A stretch of 64,000 nucleotides of DNA from Phycisphaerae bacterium (GCA_030432905.1 JAUILU010000008.1:1-64000), one strand, 5' to 3'; shown: positions 43,344 through 52,282, counted from the stretch's first letter. Notes: generated from the sequence alone by a model not told the origin. Numbers and translations are program-made.

Positions 43344-43736
43344 TCACGAATCGGCGGGTTTCGATTCGCCGGCTTTAGGCGGGGCGTGGAAGTCTTCGCC
43401 GAGGAAGAGGCCGCACTCGGGGCAGCGGTCGGCGCGGAAGTATTCAAGACTGAACCGGCATTTGGGGCAGCTTTGAGAATAGTCCGAAACAAGTTTGTCC
43501 GCGATCCAAGGCGCGAGAAACCAAACCCCAATCGCCGTACCCACGGTTGATACGCACGTGACCACAAGCTGAAACACCATTCCACCACCGGTTGGTTGCC
43601 ACGGATCGAGCAAGGACATTACGACACTCGCCGAGACCGATATAAAGAAGCTGGCCGCGATATAGACCGCAACCAGCCTGATGCCGACAACCGACCAGAT
43701 CCTGATCTTGCAGATGTTCTCATCAATGCGCCGCAA
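43344..43736 (-). CDS. Membrane protein with C-terminal zinc ribbon, cluster member 2
   Basis: 130 residues taking TTG 43736 as start, which gives a short hydrophilic N-terminus and a helix (VVGIRLVAVYIAASFF) like its neighbours; the frame is open further upstream but that part overlaps the next gene. Ribbon CPKCRFSLEYFRADRCPECG near the end. It would overlap the upstream gene by 14 bp. Start not certain. Confidence 0.65.
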   Translation of the reverse strand: MRRIDENICKIRIWSVVGIRLVAVYIAASFFISVSASVVMSLLDPWQPTGGGMVFQLVVTCVSTVGTAIGVWFLAPWIADKLVSDYSQSCPKCRFSLEYFRADRCPECGLFLGEDFHAPPKAGESKPADS

Positions 43737-44010
43737 CGTACCCCTCCAGATCCAGAGGAACAGCCCTTCGCACCACAAATGGGCCAACCACCCAGAGCAA
43801 GATCGGCAATGCTGAATCCATGCCGAACACAACGGCCAGCTCGCGAATACTGGAACGGCCGAATACCAGGCCGCTCTCAAGGTGTAAGGCCAGCCCATTC
43901 AATAGATTCACAAAGCCAACAACAAAGAACCACACCGCTACGAAGCGGACGAAGCTGGTGATCAACTCGCGGTAGAACAGCCGCTGAGAGTTTGTGCCTA
44001 GTTTCAGCAC
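43723..44010 (-). CDS. Small membrane protein, cluster member 3 (no ribbon)
   Basis: 95 residues from a GTG start. Helices FVRFVAVWFFVVGFVNLL and FGMDSALPILLWVVGPFVV resemble the membrane part of the next two genes, but the protein stops before a ribbon. It may be an intact short version, or the ribbon end may have been lost. Only 3 bp from the P-loop fusion gene upstream. Confidence 0.6.
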   Translation of the reverse strand: MLKLGTNSQRLFYRELITSFVRFVAVWFFVVGFVNLLNGLALHLESGLVFGRSSIRELAVVFGMDSALPILLWVVGPFVVRRAVPLDLEGYVAAH

Positions 44011-44013
44011 GGC

Positions 44014-45153
44014 TTAATGCCCAAACAGGTTCGTCTGGCCGAACATGCCCTTCTTCTCGAAGAACTCGATCGCTTCATCGACCGACTTGAACACGCCGTT
44101 GGCGGTCTCGGTGATGAACGGGCTCGGGTTTTTCTCCGGCTTCCAGACGACGTACACGTCTTTGCCGTGCTCGAAGGCGTGCTGGAGCTCGCGCTCGACG
44201 CCCGAGGACAGGCCCGGGATGCCGCCCGGGAGCTCCGGGACGAGCGACACGATCATGTCGGACTGATCGATGAGCTTGAAGTCGCGCATGTAGATCTGGC
44301 CGTCGATATCGCCGGCGATATCGAGCACCTCGCGGGTCTTCATCGTGATCGCTTTGGCGCCCGCGGCTGCCTTCGTGCCCGCCTCGCCGCCGAGCGCGTA
44401 AGGCTTGTGCTCGAAGAAGTCTTCGCCCGCCTTGGCCGCGTCGACCGCGTTGTCGAGCAGGAGCTTCTCGTCCACATCGCCCGGGTCGAACGTAATGAAG
44501 TGCTCGGCGAGGATCTCGCGGAACTTGTCGATCTCGGCCTGCACGTCGGGCATGCCGACGACATGGCTCATCGGGAAGCTCGGGTAGACCTTGATCATCT
44601 CCGGGCGGGTCGTCAGACGGAACATGGTCTTGTGCATCGACTCGTACCGGCCCCGACTCAGGATCACGAAGTCCGAACCGGGGACCGCCTGGCTCATCAG
44701 CTCCGTCGCGAGGATCTCCTCTTCGCGCCAGACCATCAGGTCCTTGAGCGTCGCATCGACAACGTGCTCTTTGTGCAGGCGCTGGTGGACGACCTCGATG
44801 TTGTCAACGAGGCAGACAAACAGGTCCGGCTTGAACGCTTTGATCTGGTCGAAGTCGAACGCGCTGAACAGGCCGTGACGCCAGCGGAACGTCGCGTGCG
44901 TGTTGACGATGACGTTTGGCTGGTCCTTGCTCTCGGCGATGGTGTCCTTGAACGCGGCCCGGCGGAGCGAGTTGAGCCTGGAAAGCGGGAGGTCGAGGAT
45001 GCGGCCGGGCTTGATGTCGGAGGCCTCGGCGTACATCTGGTCGCCGATGTTGAAGATCTGGATCGGCTCGCCCTGCTGGCCGGCAAACTGGGCGACCTCG
45101 TCGAGGAAGTCCTTTTTGTCCATACCGACCTGACCCGTGAGAATGACTCGCAT
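44014..45153 (-). CDS. Two-domain protein: degenerate P-loop kinase-like N-terminus, deoxyribosyltransferase-like C-terminus
   Basis: 379 residues. The N-terminus (MRVILTGQVGMDKKDFLDEV) looks like an archaeal adenylate-kinase/P-loop opening, but the Walker A site is altered: in place of GxxGxGK[ST] it reads G7-QV-G10-M-D12-K13-K14. Residues ~75-180 continue a kinase-like Rossmann layout (NVIVNTHATFRWRHGLFSAF, FVCLVDNIEVVHQRL). From about 285 the sequence resembles nucleoside 2-deoxyribosyltransferase: RDFKLIDQSDMIVSLV, then SSGVERELQHAFEHGKDVYV. No known family name can be given. Apparently cytosolic. Confidence 0.6.
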   Translation of the reverse strand: MRVILTGQVGMDKKDFLDEVAQFAGQQGEPIQIFNIGDQMYAEASDIKPGRILDLPLSRLNSLRRAAFKDTIAESKDQPNVIVNTHATFRWRHGLFSAFDFDQIKAFKPDLFVCLVDNIEVVHQRLHKEHVVDATLKDLMVWREEEILATELMSQAVPGSDFVILSRGRYESMHKTMFRLTTRPEMIKVYPSFPMSHVVGMPDVQAEIDKFREILAEHFITFDPGDVDEKLLLDNAVDAAKAGEDFFEHKPYALGGEAGTKAAAGAKAITMKTREVLDIAGDIDGQIYMRDFKLIDQSDMIVSLVPELPGGIPGLSSGVERELQHAFEHGKDVYVVWKPEKNPSPFITETANGVFKSVDEAIEFFEKKGMFGQTNLFGH

Positions 45154-45316
45154 GACAACTTTCCTTCCGGTTTCTGTTCGACGCGAATCGTAGGAGGGCC
45201 GATTCCTGTAGGCACAGGCCCGATATCGTGTCTTTCTCGGATCTAAACCTTTACCAATTCAACACGTTACGTTAGCATCTCCCGGTCAGGGTCAACACAC
45301 GCTATCCGCCGCCGAT

Positions 45317-45353
45317 CGCCACGGGGGAGCGGGCCGCCAAGGCCCGCGTGGCG
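45317..45353 (+). promoter_or_regulatory. Strong hairpin in the 5' leader of the metzincin gene
   Basis: Inner arms GCGGGCC (45329-45335) and GGCCCGC (45341-45347) with loop GCCAA; outer arms CGCCAC (45317-45322) and GTGGCG (45348-45353) continue the stem with a bulge of six bases. It ends 32 nt before the ATG at 45386. There is no T-run, so it is more likely an mRNA leader structure than a terminator. Confidence 0.45.
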
Positions 45354-45385
45354 GGCGCGGCTTCTGTCATGGGAACGTACCGACG

Positions 45386-46459
45386 ATGCGTAACGCACTC
45401 CGAGTCTTGCTCGCCGGGACATCTCTATCCGCAATCGCACCCGTCTCCGCGCTCGCACAAGCCGACGCTGCGCAGCCCTGCCCGATGTCCCCGAGCCAGG
45501 CCGAGGTAGAAACCGTGCGCCACCGCATGGCGATCGGTCTCTACGACGCGGTCAACCGCCGGGGCATGCCCGACGTGCTCATCCCGATGACGATCCACAT
45601 CATCCGCCGATCCGACGGCACGGGCGGACTGACCCAGGCTCGCTCCGAGCTTGCCGTCGATGTCGCGAACTCGCTCTGGGTAGGCAGCGGCATCCAGTTC
45701 TGCACGCCGGGCGACATCGTCTACCACGACGACGATGATCTGTACAACAACACCGACACAATGGCCGAGATCGATGCGCTCCGCCAGCTCGGGCAAGTCC
45801 CGGACACGATCAACGTCTACTTCGTCAACAACCTGCGCAACGAGCTTGGCAGTCTCTGCGGCATCAGCTCGTTCACAACAAGCGATGTTCAGGGCGTCGC
45901 GATCAGCACATCGTGCCTGCCGCACGCGGGCAACCCCTCGACGTTCGCGCATGAGCTCGGGCACTACTTCGACCTGTACCACACGCACGAGTTCGCGTTC
46001 GGCGACGAATGTACCGACGGCACCAACTGCGACATCGCGGGCGACCTCGTCTGCGACACACCCGCCGACCCGAACGTAAGGGGCGAGGTCTCGCCGAGCG
46101 ATTGCGTGTGGAACGGGGCCGCGGCTCCCGACTGCGGCGAAGCGCCGTTCGACCCGCCGGTCCGCAACGTGCTGTGCTACGCGACAAGCTCGTGCCGGGA
46201 CGAGTTCACGCCCGAGCAGTTCGCGCGTGCGTACTCGGCGCTGATCAACTTCAGGCCCGAGCTGATCGCCAACAGCTGCGACCCGTGCCCGAACATCGCC
46301 GATGTCAACGACGACGACATGCTCAGCGCGACCGACTTCTCCGCCTGGGTTGATGCGTACAACGCTCAGAGCCCGCTGGCAGACCAGAACGGCGACGGCT
46401 TCATCACCCCGACCGACTTCAGCGCCTGGGTCTCGAACTTCAACGCGGGCTGCAGGTAA
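45386..46459 (+). CDS. Secreted metzincin-like (M43 pappalysin-type) protease with GC-type dockerin
   Basis: 357 residues. Signal peptide MRNALRVLLAGTSLSAIAPV and on to ALAQA. The zinc motif HELGHYFDLYH (His189, Glu190, His193, His199) is the metzincin HExxHxxxxxH, and the CDTPADPNVR and NVLCYATSSC segments after it match M43 pappalysin-type proteases (the latter in place of the usual Met-turn N-[FVI]-M-x-Y). Cys-rich, so disulphide-bonded. The last ~55 residues are two dockerin loops (DVNDDDMLSATDF and DQNGDGFITPTDF) ending Gly-Cys-Arg. Surface-attached protease. Confidence 0.88.
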   Translation: MRNALRVLLAGTSLSAIAPVSALAQADAAQPCPMSPSQAEVETVRHRMAIGLYDAVNRRGMPDVLIPMTIHIIRRSDGTGGLTQARSELAVDVANSLWVGSGIQFCTPGDIVYHDDDDLYNNTDTMAEIDALRQLGQVPDTINVYFVNNLRNELGSLCGISSFTTSDVQGVAISTSCLPHAGNPSTFAHELGHYFDLYHTHEFAFGDECTDGTNCDIAGDLVCDTPADPNVRGEVSPSDCVWNGAAAPDCGEAPFDPPVRNVLCYATSSCRDEFTPEQFARAYSALINFRPELIANSCDPCPNIADVNDDDMLSATDFSAWVDAYNAQSPLADQNGDGFITPTDFSAWVSNFNAGCR

Positions 46460-46583
46460 CAGCGCCAAAGTTCGGCTCTCTCTGGAAAACAGGTGGACGA
46501 TTTCCATTTCGGCGCGGTTTGTGCCACACTACCCGGCTGGAGATACACCGGCTCGGCTGCGGGCCGCCCAACTGGAGATAATC

Positions 46584-47237
46584 ATGAAATCGAAGAAGCT
46601 GATCGGTACGGGTGTTCTTGTTCTCGCGGCGGCCGGTGCCGGCGCTTGGGGCGCCTCGGCCGCGTTCCAGCCCGAGGACGACCACCCGGGCAAACGCTAC
46701 GTCGCGGAGTTCAAAGCCAAGGCGACCAACCCGGACATGATGGCCGCGTACATGAAAGCGGGCGAGCCGGGCGTGGCGCACGAGCTGATCGCCCTGTTCG
46801 CGGGCGAGTTCAACGCCACGACGCGCATGTGGATGAACCCGTCACAGCCGCCGATGGAATCGAAGGCCAAGTCCGTCAACACCATGATCATGGGCGGCCG
46901 ATTCCTCGAGACCGAGTTCACCGGGGACATGATGGGCTTCCCGTTCACGGGCAAGGGGCTCATGGGCTACGACAACAACCGCGGCCTGTTCGTCAACATG
47001 TGGATCGACAGCATGACCACCGGCTTCGGGATCGCGAAGGGCAACCTCGACGAGTCGGGCACCGCGATCACCTTCATCGGTGAGATGGACGAGCCGACCA
47101 CGGGCGAGCTGGGCAAGGCCTACAAGCAGGTCTTCCGCCTCGTCGATGAGGACACGCACGTTCTGGAGATGTGGGAGATCCTCTACGGCGACGAGTTCAA
47201 GGTCATGGAGATCGTCTACGAGCGCGTCGAGGGCTGA
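46584..47237 (+). CDS. DUF1579 family protein, exported
   Basis: 217 residues from ATG 46584; the upstream-open frame overlaps the protease and is not used. A hydrophobic N-terminus ([20 protein letters not shown]) is a signal peptide or anchor. The body has the DUF1579 lipocalin-like pattern: [55 protein letters not shown]. Function unknown. Ends just before an intrinsic terminator. Confidence 0.88.
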   Translation: MKSKKLIGTGVLVLAAAGAGAWGASAAFQPEDDHPGKRYVAEFKAKATNPDMMAAYMKAGEPGVAHELIALFAGEFNATTRMWMNPSQPPMESKAKSVNTMIMGGRFLETEFTGDMMGFPFTGKGLMGYDNNRGLFVNMWIDSMTTGFGIAKGNLDESGTAITFIGEMDEPTTGELGKAYKQVFRLVDEDTHVLEMWEILYGDEFKVMEIVYERVEG

Positions 47238-47268
47238 TCGCCGCTGACACTCCCCGGACATACACCGC

Positions 47269-47299
47269 CGCCGACCCCGCAGATGGGTCGGCGTTTTCT
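47269..47299 (+). terminator. Intrinsic terminator after the DUF1579 gene
   Basis: A perfect 9-bp stem, CGCCGACCC paired with GGGTCGGCG, has a 7-nt loop and is followed by TTTTCT. It lies 32 bp after the stop and separates this gene from sucD. Confidence 0.75.
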
Positions 47300-47404
47300 A
47301 TAGATAGGTGCAGGTTTGGGTGCTTTGGCCTATGCTCAGAGGCGAGAGCCGACCGAACCGGGTCCGGCTCGATCTTGAGACCCTCTGCCACCGGAGCCGA
47401 CCCC

Positions 47405-48397
47405 ATGGCCGTCCTCGTCAACGCCGAAACCCGCGTCATCTGTCAGGGCATCACCGGATCGTTCGGTGCGGTCCACACCAAGGGCTGCCACCACTACGGC
47501 ACCAACGTCGTCGGCGGCGTGACCCCGGGCAAGGGCGGCCAGCAGGACGCCAACGGCCTTCCGATCTTCAACACGGTCGAGGAAGCGGTCCGCCTCGCGG
47601 GCGCGACCGCGACGATGATCTTCGTCCCGCCGCCGTTTGCCGGTGACGCGATCCTTGAAGCCGCCGATGCGGGGCTGAAGCTGATCTGCGCGATCACCGA
47701 GGGTGTTCCTGTGCAGGACATGATCAAGGTTCGCGCGGTGCTCGACAACATGAACGCCGAGCGCAGCGCCGCGGACAAGATCACGCTCATCGGGCCGAAC
47801 TGCCCGGGCATCATCACCCCCGGCCCCAAGACAGGCAGCGGCACATCGGGCAGCGACCCGTACACCAACGCCGGCTGCAAGATCGGCATCATGCCCGGCT
47901 ACATCAACACGCACCTCAGCGAGTCGAAGAACGGCAAGTCGATCGGCATCGTCAGCCGATCCGGCACGCTCACTTACGAAGCAGTCTGGCAGACCTCGAA
48001 CCTCGGGTTCGCGCAGTCGACCTGCATCGGCATCGGCGGCGACCCCGTCCGGGGCATGAGCCACATCGACGCCATCGAGCTCTTCCAGAACGACCCGGAA
48101 ACCGACGGCATCATGATGATCGGCGAGATCGGCGGCTCCGACGAGGAAGCCGCTGCCGCCTACGTCAAGGAGCACGTGACTAAGCCGGTCGCGGGCTTCA
48201 TCGCGGGCGCCACTGCGCCAGCGGGCAAGCGGATGGGTCACGCCGGCGCGATCATCGAAGCCGACGGCAGCGGCACCGCCGAGGGCAAGATCGCCGCGAT
48301 GCGGGCCGCCGGCATCGAGGTCGCCGACAGCCCGGCCGACATGGGCAAGGCGATGGCCGCCGCCATGGGCGTCACCGCAGAAGTTGCCAGCGCCTAA
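47405..48397 (+). CDS. sucD: Succinate-CoA ligase, alpha subunit
   Basis: 330 residues from ATG 47405 (E. coli SucD is 289). CoA-binding [43 protein letters not shown], and the phosphohistidine His279 in [11 protein letters not shown]. Extra length is partly a Gly/Ser insert after ITPG ([17 protein letters not shown]). The enzyme makes succinyl-CoA from succinate, or the reverse with nucleotide triphosphate, in the TCA cycle. sucC does not adjoin, which is unusual. Confidence 0.95.
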   Translation: MAVLVNAETRVICQGITGSFGAVHTKGCHHYGTNVVGGVTPGKGGQQDANGLPIFNTVEEAVRLAGATATMIFVPPPFAGDAILEAADAGLKLICAITEGVPVQDMIKVRAVLDNMNAERSAADKITLIGPNCPGIITPGPKTGSGTSGSDPYTNAGCKIGIMPGYINTHLSESKNGKSIGIVSRSGTLTYEAVWQTSNLGFAQSTCIGIGGDPVRGMSHIDAIELFQNDPETDGIMMIGEIGGSDEEAAAAYVKEHVTKPVAGFIAGATAPAGKRMGHAGAIIEADGSGTAEGKIAAMRAAGIEVADSPADMGKAMAAAMGVTAEVASA

Positions 48398-49065
48398 ACC
48401 AGCCCATTCCGTTCGACATTTGAAAGCCGGCGCTTCACTTCTTCGAGTTCCGGTGCGCTCCTGCTTTTGCCGAGCTTCGAGGCGAACGCCCCGCCTCCGG
48501 TGCCCGCGCCAATGACCGCCAGCAGCGCGACGAGCTGCGCCGTGGATAGCTTGCTCTGTAACTCGTTGACCTGCTCGCCCGTCATGCCGTGGGCCAGGAG
48601 TTGCGACTCGATGCGCTCGTCGAGCGACTGCTCGATGGACTCTACTTTCTTGATACTCGCGTCCGTCTGGGTTTCGACCGCGATGAGCCGTTTGTCCTGA
48701 TCGCGGATGCCTTGGCCGATGCTGCTGAGTGTTTCACCGATGACACCCCCGAGCGGACCGCCGAGCGATCCGAGATAGGTCTCCACGCCGCGCAGCGCAT
48801 CGGCGGCGATCGTCTGCGCGCTGGTCGCCTGAGCCGCGATCTCCTGCGCACGCCGGCGCACCTCCGCGTTCTCCTGCGCGAGCGCTTGCAGCTGCAGCGA
48901 AACCGAGTCCGCATCCCCCTCGGCGATCTCGCGGTGCTGATCCGCGAGCGACTCGGCGAGCCGGTTGTCGTTGGCGATGATGTTCTCTTGCGCCTGCCAG
49001 AGATCACGCTCCGAAGCGCAGGCGGTGCAGAGAACGGAAAGAACAAGAACGACTGCTGATTTCAT
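48394..49065 (-). CDS. Coiled-coil lipoprotein of unknown function
   Basis: 223 residues. Lipobox in VLCTACAS. Residues ~25-90 and 130-170 are strongly helical with heptad-like charged patterns ([20 protein letters not shown]), followed by a membrane helix ([20 protein letters not shown]) near the C-terminus. A lipid anchor at one end and a membrane helix at the other suggest a periplasm-spanning strut, as in some phage spanins, but there are no phage genes nearby. The stop overlaps that of sucD by 4 bp (convergent). Confidence 0.72.
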   Translation of the reverse strand: MKSAVVLVLSVLCTACASERDLWQAQENIIANDNRLAESLADQHREIAEGDADSVSLQLQALAQENAEVRRRAQEIAAQATSAQTIAADALRGVETYLGSLGGPLGGVIGETLSSIGQGIRDQDKRLIAVETQTDASIKKVESIEQSLDERIESQLLAHGMTGEQVNELQSKLSTAQLVALLAVIGAGTGGGAFASKLGKSRSAPELEEVKRRLSNVERNGLV

Positions 49066-49204
49066 GATGAATCCCCCACTGGTGTGTGCGGAATTGAATC
49101 ACAAGGTCATCGCAATTTGCTTGCACGAACGCCTATCGCTGCAATTGTGCGCATAAACGCGCTGTGTGTACGCGATTCTGCGCTCAAAGCGCGAAGTGCA
49201 AACC

Positions 49205-50089
49205 TCACGCCAGCGGCAAACCAGAGCCTACTTTGCACATCTCGTCATGGACACGGATCAGATCCGCGACCTGCGCATCGCGCGCCGATGGGCCGAGCTC
49301 TTCGATCAGCTCGCACACGGCAAAGCTCTTCGAGACCTCGATGAATTTTTGAAATTCTGCATCTTCCTTGTAGGACACGTCGTCATTCAGGGCATCTCTG
49401 CGAACAGCTTTGCAACCTATACGCCACGGCTTCGGAGCCAGCCGTGCCCTGTAGGAACGCTGCTGTTCACATAGCCTGGCATACAAGGGATCTGCCCCCA
49501 ATCGGACCATGAGTGACTGCGCATCAGTTGAGTCAGGAGCAAGCGGAGAACCAGGCAGAATATATCGCAGACCATGCGCCGTTCGATAAACGCGAGCCGA
49601 GCGAGTCTCATTCTCTGCGACCCATACGCGAAGCAGACTAAGAAAGTCTTCTTCAGTCTGTACAACTATCTCAACTGCGTTACCCACTTTCCTTCCTAAG
49701 AAACGAGACAAAATGCTTTGCCGAACGCCTCGGATGACATGAATGGGGTCTGACGGGCCATGCACATCAACATCAACGATGACAAGTTCAGCAGTATTGA
49801 GTACAAGTAAACCAAATCGGTTAATCGTAATCGCCGCAGAACGGCTGCCTTGATCACCAAGCCACTCACGATCGATTGGCTCAGGCTTACTCTGCCTTTC
49901 GTACTCATACCAATCGGGTTCAAACCCGGCGCGGATGTTCTGGCAAATCTGATCGCACGCGACTTTGGCCTGGTGCTCGGCGTCTGCGAGGCTGATGTCC
50001 GAGCCGCGCAGGACGGTGCGCGTCACTGGGTAGCCGTCGGGGTCGTCCGCCGTGCAGCTTCGTCTGGCCCAGTACGTTGCGATCTTCAT
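49205..50089 (-). CDS. Conserved-looking cytosolic protein with a DVD motif; possible primase-like fold
   Basis: 294 residues, no signal peptide. ATYWARRSC, then INRFGLLVLNTAELVIVDVD, RVYRTAHGLRYILPGSPL and the late LGADPLYARLCEQQRSYRAR and APKPWRIGC stretches look strongly conserved. A strand ending in Asp-Val-Asp followed by a Thr-x-x-G-x-R strand is reminiscent of archaeo-eukaryotic primase-type (AEP) catalytic cores, but this is a weak resemblance and I cannot name a family. The DNA is AT-richer than sucD. Confidence 0.65.
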   Translation of the reverse strand: MKIATYWARRSCTADDPDGYPVTRTVLRGSDISLADAEHQAKVACDQICQNIRAGFEPDWYEYERQSKPEPIDREWLGDQGSRSAAITINRFGLLVLNTAELVIVDVDVHGPSDPIHVIRGVRQSILSRFLGRKVGNAVEIVVQTEEDFLSLLRVWVAENETRSARVYRTAHGLRYILPGSPLAPDSTDAQSLMVRLGADPLYARLCEQQRSYRARLAPKPWRIGCKAVRRDALNDDVSYKEDAEFQKFIEVSKSFAVCELIEELGPSARDAQVADLIRVHDEMCKVGSGLPLA

Positions 50090-50093
50090 CGCG

Positions 50094-51419
50094 TCAGTCC
50101 TCTTGGGTTGTTTCGTGTTTGAAGACTTTGCCGCCGGCCATCACGAACGTGACGTCCTGCAGGGCCGCGACGTCTTCTATAGGGTTGCTGTCAACGGCGA
50201 TGATGTCCGCCGCGAACCCGGGCTTGATCTGCCCCACTGTTTCCGAGATGCCGAGCAGCTCGGCGGCGTTGATCGTCGCGGACTTGATCGCTTCGTTTGC
50301 GGGCATGCCGGCCTCGGTCATGTACACGAACTCGAGCGCGTTGGTGCCGTGCGCACCGACCCCGACGTCTGTGCCGAACGCGATGTTCACGCCCGCCTCG
50401 TACGCGCGGCCGAAGGCGCCCTGGATCACCGGGCCGACCGCCTCGGCTTTGGCCCTGATCGCGGGGTTGAACCACTCGGCGTCCTGCGCTTTCTCGGCGA
50501 CAAACTTGCCTGCGTGTATGGTCGGCACGAGGTACGCGCCGGTTTCGAGGAAGAGTTCGATGGTCGAGTCGTCGAGGTAGGTGCCGTGCTCGATCGAGTC
50601 GACGCCAGCGCGGAGGGCGGCGTTGATGCCGTCGGTCCCGTGCGCGTGACAGGCAACCTTCCGGCCCATCATGTGCGCCGTTTTGACAACGGCTTCGATC
50701 TCGTCGTCGAACATCTGCTGGTTCACACCCGCGGCTGTGTTGCTCAGGACGCCGCCGGTCGAGGTGATCTTGATGAGGTCCGATCCTCGTTTGACTCGTT
50801 CGCGGACGGCGTTGCGCATCTCGTCGGCGCCGTTGGCGATGCCGTCGGTCGCGGTGAGCGCAGGCGAGAGCGTCGGGTTGATGCCGTTGGTCGGGTCGCC
50901 GTGACCGCCGGTGACGCTGATCGTTTTGCCCGCGGCGAGAATGCGCGGCCCGGGCACTGCGCCCTGCGCGATCCGGTCACGCAGTGCATAGATCGCGCTG
51001 CCACCGGAGCCGACATTGCGCACAGTTGTAAAACCTGCCATGAGTGTGCGCTCGGCGAAGAGTGTGCCGTCGATGGCTTGGTGGGTTTCGTCTTCCACGA
51101 GTGTGCGGCGCAGACGCATCTGCATCGGCGGCAACTCAAACGTCAGATGCGTGTGGCAATCGATCAGTCCGGGAAGAACAAACTTGTCCATCAGGTCGAT
51201 GTGCCGGTTGGGCTCGTTGTTGGGCGCCGCGTCGATAAAGACATAGCCGTCGAAGACCTGGGTGACCATGCCGTCTTCGATGACGACGGTGCACTCGGTG
51301 CGGGGCGGCTTGCCCGGTTCATCGAGAAGGCTGCCGCAATGAAGGATGGTTGCGCCGGTCTGCGCCTGGGCGGCAAGAGCGAGCGAGCAGAGTGCGGCTA
51401 AGACGATTCGCGTCAGCAT
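50094..51419 (-). CDS. Exported amidohydrolase (imidazolonepropionase/Xaa-Pro dipeptidase-like)
   Basis: 441 residues. Signal peptide MLTRIVLAALCSLALAAQA. Amidohydrolase metal ligands: HTH in VLPGLIDCHTHLTF, carboxylated-Lys region DLIKITSTGG, His in VACHAHGTDGI and SIEHGTYLDD, Asp in IAFGTDVGVG. C-terminal GQIKPGFAADIIAVDSNP closes the beta-sandwich. Similar exported enzymes hydrolyse peptides or cyclic amides; the substrate is unknown. Four bp from the gene upstream-read on the same strand. Confidence 0.92.
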   Translation of the reverse strand: MLTRIVLAALCSLALAAQAQTGATILHCGSLLDEPGKPPRTECTVVIEDGMVTQVFDGYVFIDAAPNNEPNRHIDLMDKFVLPGLIDCHTHLTFELPPMQMRLRRTLVEDETHQAIDGTLFAERTLMAGFTTVRNVGSGGSAIYALRDRIAQGAVPGPRILAAGKTISVTGGHGDPTNGINPTLSPALTATDGIANGADEMRNAVRERVKRGSDLIKITSTGGVLSNTAAGVNQQMFDDEIEAVVKTAHMMGRKVACHAHGTDGINAALRAGVDSIEHGTYLDDSTIELFLETGAYLVPTIHAGKFVAEKAQDAEWFNPAIRAKAEAVGPVIQGAFGRAYEAGVNIAFGTDVGVGAHGTNALEFVYMTEAGMPANEAIKSATINAAELLGISETVGQIKPGFAADIIAVDSNPIEDVAALQDVTFVMAGGKVFKHETTQED

Positions 51420-51534
51420 AGTGATCTCCGTTTGTGCCCCATGCTACACGAAACGCGGGTCGGCAATTTGGAATAGCGTGTCCGCTTTGCGGGTTCGTCA
51501 TGCGATGCTTCTGTAGAAGAAAGGAAGGTGCACA

Positions 51535-52242
51535 GTGATCAGCATCAGACGGGCCGACGATCGGGGCAAGACTGACCTCGGCTGGCTCGACAGCAAGCAC
51601 ACGTTCGCGTTTGCGCGGGGCATCCCGCGTGGCTCAGGCCCGGACCCGATGGGCTTTCGGGGCCTCCGTGTCATCAACGACGACCGGGTCGCGCCAAGCC
51701 GGGGGTTCGACACGCACCCGCACGACAACATGGAGATCGTCAGCTACATCGTTGACGGCGTCCTCGAGCACAAGGACTCGATGGGCACGATCGAACAGAT
51801 CCGAGAAGGCGGCTTCCAGCTGACCAGCGCCGGCTCCGGTATTACACACAGCGAGTACAACCCGTCGGATGACGAGTGGACACGGCTGATTCAGATTTGG
51901 ATTCGCCCGGCAGCTTTGGACACCAAGCCCAGCTACGCCGAGCTCGCGTCACCGGTAGCCGAGCCGAACACGCTCGTGGTCGCGGCCTCGCCCGACGGGC
52001 AAGACGGCTCGATGCGCATCGGCGCCGACGCGCGGATCATGGTCGGCAAGCTCGACCCCGGCGCCCGCGTGGCGCACCGGCCAGAGATCGGTCGGCACAC
52101 GTTCGTGCAGGTCGTAAGAGGGGACATCACCATCAATGGCGACAAACTCGCCGAGGGTGACGGTGCTGCGGTGAGCGATGTCGACTCGGTCGAGATCGTC
52201 GCCGACACAACCGCCGAGATTCTGGTGTTCGACCTGTCGTAA
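51535..52242 (+). CDS. Pirin family protein
   Basis: 235 residues from a GTG start with GAAGGAAGG upstream. The bicupin metal-binding residues are in HPHDNMEIVSYIVDGVLEHKD (two His and a Glu) and SGITHSEYN (His, Glu). Bacterial pirins often show quercetin 2,3-dioxygenase activity or act as redox sensors. It lies 80 bp before a MarR gene and may be co-regulated with it. Confidence 0.93.
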   Translation: MISIRRADDRGKTDLGWLDSKHTFAFARGIPRGSGPDPMGFRGLRVINDDRVAPSRGFDTHPHDNMEIVSYIVDGVLEHKDSMGTIEQIREGGFQLTSAGSGITHSEYNPSDDEWTRLIQIWIRPAALDTKPSYAELASPVAEPNTLVVAASPDGQDGSMRIGADARIMVGKLDPGARVAHRPEIGRHTFVQVVRGDITINGDKLAEGDGAAVSDVDSVEIVADTTAEILVFDLS

Positions 52243-52282
52243 ATCGGATGCGTTTCACGGATATCTCCCCGGTGCCTGTAGA

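Noticed and set aside
44017..45246. A 409-codon plus-strand frame opposite the P-loop fusion gene
   Set aside because: Leu/Val/Glu/Arg-rich antisense translation with no domain; the minus strand has clear motifs.
48394..49065. Phage spanin-like lysis gene
   Set aside because: The lipid-anchor plus helix plan is suggestive, but no holin, endolysin or other phage gene is near.
50052..51401. A 449-codon plus-strand frame opposite the amidohydrolase
   Set aside because: Antisense shadow of a gene with complete metal-ligand motifs.
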